Source of the DNA: a bacterium
GTDB lineage: Bacteria; Cyanobacteriota; Sericytochromatia; S15B-MN24; VGJW01
Direction: 5' to 3'
DNA length: 5,723 bases
Assembly: GCA_021790035.1 (NCBI GenBank)
Contig: JAJYIO010000198.1
Span: 1-5,723 of the forward strand
Shown: positions 1 through 5,272 of the stretch, one piece after another
How the letters are laid out: each line of letters starts with the position of its first letter
Numbering within the stretch: the stretch's first letter is position 1
Notes under the pieces: model-generated
What the model saw: the letters and a program-made list of their open reading frames with translations, nothing else
Told to the model about the DNA's origin: nothing
Databases searched by the model: none
Program-made: the position numbers and the translations under genes

Positions 1-10
1 GGGCAGTGAC

Positions 11-36
11 TCGAGGGAACCCGCCGGTTCCCTCGA
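11..36. terminator. Perfect 11-bp stem-loop, possible operon terminator
   Basis: Positions 11-21 pair perfectly with 26-36 around a 4-base loop (CGCC). The hairpin lies about 90 bases beyond the stop of the DUF1460 gene on the minus strand, where a transcript-ending structure is plausible. Neither strand has a T-run after the stem, so it is not a textbook intrinsic terminator. It could equally end a plus-strand gene lying to the left of the window. A weaker hairpin sits at 55-73 (six pairs, seven-base loop). The rest of 1-126 shows no gene. Confidence 0.4.
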
Positions 37-126
37 ACGCTCTCCGGCTGCTGGCAAGCTGCTTCGTAGCTTGGCTCGACAGGTGGCGAAGATTCCGCCC
101 TGGAGGCTGCCCTCGCGGCGTTCGCC

Positions 127-891
127 TCAATGTGGCCGGATCACCCGGATCCCCGTGATCTTTGGATGGTCCTTCAGGTAATCGGTGAGGGAACCCGCGC
201 TGATCTCTACCTTGCCGCCGGTCAAGGATGCATGGAGCAGGTGTAGCACTCCATCTGGAGTTCGGTGCGCGAGGCCGAGGTGGCTCACGTCAAGCCCGGG
301 CGTGCCGGGAACCAGCGCCAGGATATCCCCCTCCTGGATGCCGGGCTCGGCCCGCGCCACGTCAGCGACCGGCACGACCCACCGCAACGAACGCGTGAGC
401 TGCTCCTCGACGCGGCCGACCGCCCGCAGGATCTCGTGATCTGCCAGCGGCGGGTACCGATCGAGGTGCGTGGTCATGAAATCCACCGGGCGAGAATCCG
501 CCTCTGCCCCCAGAGTCTCGGTGATCTCGTGGACGACCCCCCGGCGCTCGTTGTGGTCGATCCAGTCGGAAAAGTAGTGAAGGCGGCTGGCGTAGCTCGA
601 AGGCGGATACTCGCGGTACCGGAGGGCGGCCAGTTCGGACTCGAAGAGGCTCTGGGCGGTCCGCTGGGTATCGCTGGCCAGGAGGCCCCGGCGTGTGCGG
701 GCGATGGCCAGGGCCGACTCTACGAACGTCATGCAATCGAGCCCTTCGACATCGCAAATCAGTCGTTCGGGGCCAGGGCCATCGAGCGTTCCGGCGACGT
801 ACGGAGTTCCGACGAGCTCCAGCCCCGCCCGGACGGTCTGCTGGGCGATCGGCTCGTCGCGCTCGGGCGACAGGAGATCGAACCAGGCCAT
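127..891 (-). CDS. DUF1460 family protein (NlpC/P60-like N-acetylmuramoyl-L-alanine amidase-like)
   Basis: A 254-residue protein recognised as the DUF1460 family (PF07313), a papain-like fold related to NlpC/P60 enzymes that cut peptide or amide bonds in peptidoglycan fragments. Seen directly: a GTPYVAGTL stretch at 28-36; the nucleophile motif LDCMTFVES with Cys53; GDILALVPG and LDVSHLGLAHR with probable catalytic His204; LLHAS at 218-222; and a C-terminal DYLKDHPKITGIRVIRP. The frame is open upstream to 1074, but that would overlap the preceding gene (stop at 996). The ATG at 891 is preferred because GGGAG lies seven bases before it and the family-like sequence begins right after. No signal peptide follows this start, so the protein would be cytoplasmic (muropeptide recycling) unless the true N-terminus lies elsewhere. 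It is 104 bases downstream of the transpeptidase gene on the same strand, probably cotranscribed. Exact bond specificity is unknown. Confidence 0.88.
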   Translation of the reverse strand: MAWFDLLSPERDEPIAQQTVRAGLELVGTPYVAGTLDGPGPERLICDVEGLDCMTFVESALAIARTRRGLLASDTQRTAQSLFESELAALRYREYPPSSYASRLHYFSDWIDHNERRGVVHEITETLGAEADSRPVDFMTTHLDRYPPLADHEILRAVGRVEEQLTRSLRWVVPVADVARAEPGIQEGDILALVPGTPGLDVSHLGLAHRTPDGVLHLLHASLTGGKVEISAGSLTDYLKDHPKITGIRVIRPH

Positions 892-977
892 CAGAGGGCT
901 CCCGGTCGCGCAGCGCCTGCACCGAGACAGGCCCAGCAGACGGTGCGGGCCAGGGGTCCGTGCCACGGTTTGAGCAT
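891..977 (-). other. Possible 28-codon leader ORF with signal-peptide-like composition
   Basis: In the 104-base gap between the transpeptidase and DUF1460 genes, an ATG at 977 opens a 28-residue frame starting MLKPWHGPLARTVCWACLG and ending in a TGA that overlaps the DUF1460 ATG (TGATG). The peptide has a basic start followed by a fairly hydrophobic Cys/Ala/Gly stretch, so it resembles a signal peptide in the wrong frame. No good Shine-Dalgarno precedes it. It may be chance, a translational-coupling leader, or the true secretion signal separated by a frameshift or base-call error. Confidence 0.15.
899..903 (-). promoter_or_regulatory. Ribosome binding site that sets the DUF1460 start
   Basis: On the minus strand GGGAG is followed by seven bases and then ATG at 891. 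It supports this internal start over the longer open frame reaching 1074, which would run into the end of the upstream gene. Confidence 0.5.
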
Positions 978-995
978 GCGAGGAGTTTACCGCCT

Positions 996-3092
996 TCAGA
1001 GGATCTCGACCGGTGTACCCGAGGGGACCAGGTGGTACAGCCGATCGACGTCCTTGTCCCGAAGTCGGATGCAACCGCCTGACGCTGACATTCCCATCTC
1101 ATCGGGACGATCCGTGCCATGGATGCCGATGTGCTTGCCACCGGGATATGCCACGTCCAGGCCCAGCCATCGCGATCCGATCGGGTTCCGCGGGCTGCCT
1201 CCTGGGATTCGTCCGTACGAGGGCTCCTTGACCTTCTTGGTGATCACGAAGCGTCCTTCCGGGGTCGAAGCGCCCTTGCCGGTGGTGATCGGGAACTGCG
1301 CGTAGTACTGCCCGTTCCGATACAGGGTCAGGGTGTGGTAGGTCGTGTTGATACGAATGAAGTAGGGCGAGGGGTGGCCCGCATTCTGTTCGCCACCAGG
1401 CTCGACGGGCGGTTCCTTGGCGGCGTCATAGGGGGTCGACACCGGTCGACTTCGCCTTCCGGCTTTCGGCGCGGGGGGCCGCCCGGATCTGCCGGGAGCC
1501 GGTGTTGAGGTGGGCCTGCCGGCTTGCGGTCCGGACCCTGCATTCGAATGGTTCGAGGGCGCTGGGGGGGCTTGCCCGGCGCCAGATCCGGGCTTGGTTC
1601 CGTTGCCGCCACCGGGGCCGGTTCGTCCCCCTCGAGGCCCCGGGCCGGCTTGCAACGACCCCGTGTAACCCCCCGCCGTCGTCTTGGCCGCCGAGCCTGC
1701 CGGACTGCCCGGCATCGTTCCGGCGAGGTTCGCCCCTTTGACGCCGGAAAGTTCTGAACCCGCGGCGGCATCTGGCCGGCCCGGTGCGGCGGCGACCGAA
1801 AGCGAGGCGGCCAGTCCACCCGGACCAGGGGATCCCGTTTGCGTCCATGGCAGGATACGCACGAAGGCGTGGCTCGGGCCCGGAGTTCGCCAAGATCCCG
1901 GTGGGGCGAGCGCGATCGGATTGTCATTCTGGCCGATGACCGGCGGGGGCAAGGAATCGGATGCATCGTGGCGCAACAACATCCATCGGCCGGCCAGACC
2001 GCCGGCCAGCACGCCGAGGGCAACGAGGATGCGCAGGCCGTTGAGGGTCCAGGTCCCGGGAATCTCGGCCACCATCCTGCGCAAGAAGGCGAGGATTGCC
2101 GCCAGCAGCGATGCCACCGCGATCCCCAGCCCCGCCTTGCGGCGCTTGTTCACGGAATCCTGGGCCTGGGCCTCCGAATCCGCCGGCGGGCCCTGGCCAC
2201 CTTCTGGCCTTGCCGGTTCGGGAATAGCACCCGGTATGGCTTCTGGCGGAGTTCGGCTTTCCAGGGCGGACAGCAGCTGCAAGAGCTTGCTGGCACTCTG
2301 GATGCGATCCTTGGGGGAGTCTGCCACGAGGCCGTCCACGATCTCGACCAGGCGCGGCGAGACCTTGGCCGCACCGGCCCAAACGAACCGCCGGATGTCG
2401 GAACGATAGAGGCCCTCGGGGTTCAGGCCGGAGAAGAGGTGAATGGCCAGGACGCCGAGCGAGTAGAGATCCGCCTGCGCCGATACGTGTCCGGGAGCGG
2501 CCTCTGGCGCTGTGAAGACGCTGCGACTGCCCGCCCGCGCTCGTTCCTGGAGCTCTCGCTCCCAGGCCGGCGTCGTGAGCATCGTCTTGCCATCGGCTGC
2601 CAGCGCCACGGACTCGGGCCGGATGTCGCGGTGAACGACCGAGAGGGCATGGATCTTTTCGAGCGTGGACGCGATGCCACGGAGGATCTCGAGACCCTCG
2701 GCCTCCTTGATCCGGCGGTCTCCATGCAACATCCGGTCGGCCAAGGTCCGGGCGGTAGGCTGACTCTCGGCGACCCAAGGAAAGTCCGCATCCCAGTCGA
2801 ATTCAAGGATGCGCGGCATCCGATCGAACTGAAGCTCCTTGAGGGCCTTGACCTCGCCCTTGAGGTTCCGGACCGGGTGCCCGGCCTGCGGCACGAAGAT
2901 CCTTACCTGGGCGGCTTCCAGGCGCTGTCGGTCCCAGGCCGTGTACCACAAGGCAACCGCCAGCTGTCGCTGCAACTTCTCGAGCTGGAAACGATCGCCA
3001 AGGACGGCGCCCTCCACCGGCATGCCGCACCTGGGGCATGCTGTGCGCCCGTCGTCGACGGGAGACTGGCAGAGTTGATTGGGGCACTTCAT
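996..3092 (-). CDS. Zinc-ribbon pseudokinase fused to a YkuD L,D-transpeptidase
   Basis: A 698-residue chimera. Residues 1-25 hold a zinc ribbon (Cys3, Cys8, Cys19, Cys22). Residues about 30-280 are a Ser/Thr-kinase fold: HRDIRPES at 154-161, APE at 195-197, DLYSLG at 208-213 and the C-lobe Arg263 are recognisable. There is no glycine-rich loop, the VAIK lysine position reads VRIF, the catalytic Asn is Ser161, and the DFG region reads TTPA (173-176), so it is most likely a pseudokinase. Hydrophobic segments lie at 320-337 (preceded by KRRK) and about 350-373. Residues 375-575 are Pro/Gly/Ala-rich linker. Residues about 577-698 are a YkuD domain (PF03734) with TTGKG, TPEGRF, IHGT (His658) and SASGGCIRL (Cys674). 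YkuD enzymes form 3-3 cross-links or attach proteins to peptidoglycan outside the membrane. MKCPNQLC at the start is typical of zinc-ribbon proteins, though the Shine-Dalgarno is weak (GGGG about 17 bases upstream). The DUF1460 gene follows on the same strand. Domain calls are firm; the regulatory role is inferred. Confidence 0.92.
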   Translation of the reverse strand: MKCPNQLCQSPVDDGRTACPRCGMPVEGAVLGDRFQLEKLQRQLAVALWYTAWDRQRLEAAQVRIFVPQAGHPVRNLKGEVKALKELQFDRMPRILEFDWDADFPWVAESQPTARTLADRMLHGDRRIKEAEGLEILRGIASTLEKIHALSVVHRDIRPESVALAADGKTMLTTPAWERELQERARAGSRSVFTAPEAAPGHVSAQADLYSLGVLAIHLFSGLNPEGLYRSDIRRFVWAGAAKVSPRLVEIVDGLVADSPKDRIQSASKLLQLLSALESRTPPEAIPGAIPEPARPEGGQGPPADSEAQAQDSVNKRRKAGLGIAVASLLAAILAFLRRMVAEIPGTWTLNGLRILVALGVLAGGLAGRWMLLRHDASDSLPPPVIGQNDNPIALAPPGSWRTPGPSHAFVRILPWTQTGSPGPGGLAASLSVAAAPGRPDAAAGSELSGVKGANLAGTMPGSPAGSAAKTTAGGYTGSLQAGPGPRGGRTGPGGGNGTKPGSGAGQAPPAPSNHSNAGSGPQAGRPTSTPAPGRSGRPPAPKAGRRSRPVSTPYDAAKEPPVEPGGEQNAGHPSPYFIRINTTYHTLTLYRNGQYYAQFPITTGKGASTPEGRFVITKKVKEPSYGRIPGGSPRNPIGSRWLGLDVAYPGGKHIGIHGTDRPDEMGMSASGGCIRLRDKDVDRLYHLVPSGTPVEIL

Positions 3093-3511
3093 CGAGCACG
3101 TGTATCTTTCCCCAAGAGTGTGTCGGGAAATACCCGGGACGCTCCTGGAGAACTCCCTCTGCGGCCGTCAGGGCACCTCGCGGCGATCGCGTCCAGGTTG
3201 TTCGCCACCTCATCTCGAGGTGCCAGGGTCGCAGGGTGGGCGCCGGGTCGTACCTGTCCGGCAGGCTCTCTGGCATGCTAACCTGAGCGAGGAAACACCC
3301 CATCTTGGCCTTCTAGATTGCGCCCGGTTTGCAGCGATCGGGCCGTCCGACTGAGAACGATCTAAACAGGTTCACATGGATTGGAAGACGTCCGCCAGGC
3401 GAGGACATCCGCGAAGCGCCCGCGCAGCGTACACGGCGGGTACGTGAGCAGGCACTGCAGCGGTTGACGAAGCATGGCGGAATGGATGACGGTCAAGGTT
3501 AACCTGTTTAG
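3093..3511. other. Divergent intergenic region, 419 bases
   Basis: This stretch separates the minus-strand transpeptidase gene from the plus-strand acetyltransferase gene, so it should hold both promoters. I see no convincing -35/-10 pair for either: a TTGACG at 3464-3469 has no matching -10 at normal spacing. It does contain two inverted repeats, listed separately, and four of the seven noncoding copies of CAGGTT/AACCTG. No convincing gene lies here. A 23-codon frame at 3376-3447 has neither a ribosome site nor recognisable content. Confidence 0.6.
3172..3224. repeat. 9-bp inverted repeat in the transpeptidase gene leader
   Basis: GGCACCTCG (3172-3180) and CGAGGTGCC (3216-3224) are perfect complements 35 bases apart. 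A second CACCTC at 3206-3211 could pair with the same right arm, giving two mutually exclusive hairpins. The element lies 80-132 bases upstream of the transpeptidase start, so it could be a leader RNA structure or an operator. No function can be assigned. Confidence 0.35.
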
Positions 3512-3513
3512 AT
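3360..3513. promoter_or_regulatory. 13-bp inverted repeat pair flanking 128 bases, possible operator
   Basis: ATCTAAACAGGTT (3360-3372) and AACCTGTTTAGAT (3501-3513) are perfect inverted copies with 128 bases between them. The right arm runs into the ATG of the acetyltransferase gene. Next to it, AGGTTAACCT (3496-3505) is itself a 10-bp palindrome. A protein bound at the right arm would block expression of the acetyltransferase gene, and the pair could serve both divergent genes. Terminal repeats of a tiny mobile element are an alternative, but no flanking target duplication was seen. Confidence 0.45.
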
Positions 3514-4579
3514 GAACGAGGCTCAAGCGGTAGTCATTCCGGCCGAATCCCCGGCATTCGCCCGCACGCTGCAGGTTGCCGGCGCCAGTCGGTGGCAGGA
3601 CGCCGCCTTGCCCTACCGGATCGCGGGCGCTGGCGTCGTCTTGCGCATGGAAGGCCCGGACGGCGCGGGGGTGGTCGGCATGACGCTCCGTTCCGGCTAC
3701 CTGCGCCAGGAGCCCGTATCGATAGCCATCCTGCGGGATCTCGCGGTCGAGCCTGCAGCGCGGGGCAAGGGGATGGGCCGAGCGCTGGTCGCGGCGGCGA
3801 TCGCCGAGGCGCGTGCTCGAGGGGCAGTCGTCGCCGTTTTTGGTTCGATCGGCCCGTACCTCCCGATCACGTCGCTTGATCGAGCCGGCGGTGATTTCCC
3901 GGCCTTCCACCGCGTGGCTTCTCTCGTGACGACGCGTATCGTGCCGGCGCTCGGAAGGTGGGAAGAGCCCGAGTACAAGATCTTCAAGGCCGCCAACCAG
4001 GATGCCCCTGCGCTGGCATACCTCCTGGATCTCTACCGCCGGCAGCTGGCCTTCGCGCCGGTGACGGACGAGGCGACGTTCCGGGAGGGCGTTTCGCGTT
4101 GCCCGGGGCTCGCCATCACGGATTTCCGCATCGCCCGCTACAAGGACGAGATGGTGGCGATGGTCGGCGTCTGGGACTCGGGTCCTGCCCTGCCGGTTCC
4201 CATGCCCGTGGCCAGCCTGGCCGAGCGCCTGGTGGGGGGAACCGCCAGGCTGCTGGGGCCTCTTTCGCGCCTGCCTCGCCTGCCGCAGGCGGGCCAGCCC
4301 CTGCGGGTAAGGTTCTTGCGGGCGATGGCCTTCAAGCGCGATCACGGCGCCGCCTTCCGCTACCTGGTCGATCGTGCGGCCAACGAGGCACGCAAGGCCG
4401 GGGCACACGCCCTCGAGTTCACCCTTCTCGAGGGGGATCCCGTGCTCGAGGGCATCCGCGGCCGTGTCCGGCGGACCTGGAAACACTCCCTTTGGGCGGC
4501 TTCGCTGGCTGCCGAGGTCTCGCTCGAAGACCTCGGGCCCGTCGATCCTGGCATCCTCGATCCTGGCCCGCAGGGATAA
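3512..4579 (+). CDS. GNAT family N-acetyltransferase with extended C-terminal half
   Basis: A 355-residue protein. Residues about 40-155 form a GNAT acetyltransferase domain, which moves an acetyl group from acetyl-CoA to an amine. The key evidence is motif A, LRDLAVEPAARGKGMGRAL (74-92), with the R/Q-x-x-G-x-G/A pyrophosphate loop as RGKGMG (84-89) and a long helix after it. Residues about 190-335 (ITDFRIARYKDEMVAMVGVWD, then a variable Pro/Leu-rich stretch, then FKRDHGAAFRYLVDRAANEARKAGAHALEFTLLEGDP) have the strand-helix-strand order of a second GNAT fold but no RxxGxG loop, so this half may be a degenerate domain for substrate binding or dimerisation. No signal peptide or membrane segment; cytoplasmic. 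The ATG at 3512 has no clear Shine-Dalgarno (AAGG is 13 bases upstream), so a leaderless start is possible. It is divergent from the transpeptidase gene. The substrate is unknown. Confidence 0.85.
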   Translation: MNEAQAVVIPAESPAFARTLQVAGASRWQDAALPYRIAGAGVVLRMEGPDGAGVVGMTLRSGYLRQEPVSIAILRDLAVEPAARGKGMGRALVAAAIAEARARGAVVAVFGSIGPYLPITSLDRAGGDFPAFHRVASLVTTRIVPALGRWEEPEYKIFKAANQDAPALAYLLDLYRRQLAFAPVTDEATFREGVSRCPGLAITDFRIARYKDEMVAMVGVWDSGPALPVPMPVASLAERLVGGTARLLGPLSRLPRLPQAGQPLRVRFLRAMAFKRDHGAAFRYLVDRAANEARKAGAHALEFTLLEGDPVLEGIRGRVRRTWKHSLWAASLAAEVSLEDLGPVDPGILDPGPQG

Positions 4580-4589
4580 CCAAGAATTT

Positions 4590-4616
4590 GGCGCTCCCCG
4601 GGAACCGGGGAGCGCC
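4590..4616. terminator. Strong 12-bp hairpin between convergent genes, likely bidirectional terminator
   Basis: GGCGCTCCCCGG (4590-4601) pairs perfectly with 4605-4616 around a GAA loop. It starts 11 bases after the acetyltransferase stop and lies about 50 bases beyond the stop of the minus-strand polycation gene, so it can serve both. Read on the minus strand it is followed by AAATTCTTGG, a weak T-bearing tail. On the plus strand the tail is TCTGCTAG. The stem is very stable, but classical U-tracts are lacking. Confidence 0.75.
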
Positions 4617-4665
4617 TCTGCTAGATCCGTTGCTACGAAGAAACTAGGTTCGTGGCAATCAGGTT

Positions 4666-5070
4666 CTACTTCCTGGCGGTAGCCTTCTTGGCAACGGCCT
4701 TCTTGGCAACCGGCTTGCGGGCGATGGCCTTGCGGGCGATCTTGTGGCCGCGAACCATCTTGTGGCCACGGACCATCTTGTGGCCACGGACCATCTTGTG
4801 GCCGCGGAACATCTTGTGGCCGCGATGCGCCATCTTGTAACCCTTGCGGGCCTTGGCGACACGACGCTTGGCGGTCTTGCGGGCCTTGCGGGCGGTCTTC
4901 TTGGCGGCCTTCTTGACAGCCTTCTTGGTGGCGACGGCGACCTTCATCGTGCCGGTCTTCTTGGCGGCGGCGACGGTCTTGGCGGCGTGGGTCGCGGGGG
5001 CGGCGGCGATCGCAGGAGCGGCGACGGACATCGCGACGGCGGCGACCAGGAGAGCGATGAGCTTACGCAT
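4666..5070 (-). CDS. Secreted histone-H1-like Lys/Ala-rich repeat protein
   Basis: A 134-residue protein with 29 Lys, 14 Arg, 7 His, no Asp or Glu and no Cys. Residues 1 to about 22-24 are a good Sec signal peptide (MRK, hydrophobic core LIALLVAAVAMSVAA, then APAIA-A as likely cleavage site). Residues 31-76 are AKK/VKK-type repeats like the tails of bacterial histone-H1-like proteins. Residues 83-112 are five tandem six-residue units RGHKM(F/V), the last being RGHKIA, preceded by a degenerate KGYKMAH. Residues 113-134 return to ARK/AKK repeats. The ATG at 5070 has an AAGGAGGA ribosome site eight bases upstream. It is convergent with the acetyltransferase gene and downstream of the TldE-like gene. 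Histone-like tails usually bind nucleic acid, but the signal peptide suggests export, so extracellular DNA, anionic polysaccharide, lipid or metal (repeated His-x-Met) are possible partners. This is inference; I do not recognise a named family. Confidence 0.85.
   Translation of the reverse strand: MRKLIALLVAAVAMSVAAPAIAAAPATHAAKTVAAAKKTGTMKVAVATKKAVKKAAKKTARKARKTAKRRVAKARKGYKMAHRGHKMFRGHKMVRGHKMVRGHKMVRGHKIARKAIARKPVAKKAVAKKATARK
4739..4828. repeat. Five tandem 18-bp repeats inside the polycation gene
   Basis: Five contiguous units beginning ATCTTGTGGCC (4739, 4757, 4775, 4793, 4811) encode the RGHKMx units on the minus strand. The two at 4757 and 4775 are identical and the others differ at a few positions. 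A degenerate sixth copy begins at 4832 after a 3-base insertion. The near identity points to recent expansion by slippage or unequal recombination, so copy number may vary between strains. Confidence 0.9.
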
Positions 5071-5078
5071 CTGGAAAA

Positions 5079-5086
5079 TCCTCCTT
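5079..5086 (-). promoter_or_regulatory. Strong Shine-Dalgarno of the polycation gene
   Basis: AAGGAGGA on the minus strand, eight bases before the ATG at 5070, is a near-perfect anti-16S match. It is by far the best ribosome site in the window and suggests high expression. It also fixes the start so that the signal peptide is included. Confidence 0.85.
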
Positions 5087-5182
5087 GGTGTGCGGGATCC
5101 GGAAAAAGTGAAATCAACCTTCCCGATGCCTCCATCGTCGCCGCATCAGGTTAGAGTCGGCTGAGCCGCGGATGAGGATTTG

Positions 5183-5245
5183 CTGAGAGGTGGCTTAGAA
5201 TTCTCTCAGGTTGTAGCCACTCGACCGAGAATCGCTTCTAGTCGA
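5183..5245. terminator. Hairpins downstream of the TldE-like gene, possible terminator
   Basis: In the 202-base gap between the TldE-like gene and the polycation gene there are two inverted repeats. The first, 5221-5245, pairs TCGAC with GTCGA outside an inner AGAA-TCGC-TTCT hairpin. The second pairs CTGAGAG (5183-5189) with CTCTCAG (5203-5209). Either could end or attenuate the upstream transcript. Neither has a T-tract. The polycation promoter should also lie between about 5087 and 5272, but I cannot identify it. Confidence 0.25.
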
Positions 5246-5272
5246 ATCGGGCCCGCGGTTTGCCTGAAGGCG

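Noticed and set aside
892..1074. Longer N-terminus for the DUF1460 protein starting at 1074
   Set aside because: It would overlap the conserved YkuD C-terminus, and the added residues look like off-frame translation. The ATG at 891 has a ribosome site.
265..1305. 346-codon plus-strand open frame
   Set aside because: It crosses antisense over both the DUF1460 gene and the transpeptidase end, with low-complexity content.
3190..3240. Sigma-54 promoter from TGGCAC on the minus strand
   Set aside because: The required TTGC(A/T) half at the correct spacing is absent.
1839..3281. 480-codon plus-strand open frame
   Set aside because: It lies antisense to the kinase-transpeptidase gene, whose domains are clear. 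The translation has no recognisable motif and is a by-product of high GC.
3376..3447. 23-codon Arg-rich leader peptide
   Set aside because: No ribosome site, no recognisable attenuator structure, and its composition is expected by chance.
3464..3469. TTGACG as a -35 box for the acetyltransferase gene
   Set aside because: No -10-like hexamer at 16-18 bases downstream.
3362..4486. 374-codon minus-strand open frame
   Set aside because: It is antisense to the acetyltransferase gene. Its Arg/His/Gly-rich translation shows no domain, while the plus strand has a clear GNAT motif.
4652..4840. Plus-strand 62-codon frame with repeated ILWPRT units
   Set aside because: The repeats are only the antisense reading of the RGHKM array. 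It has no ribosome site, and the minus strand has signal peptide and Shine-Dalgarno support.
4739..4849. CRISPR-like array
   Set aside because: The units are contiguous 18-mers without spacers and keep a coding frame.
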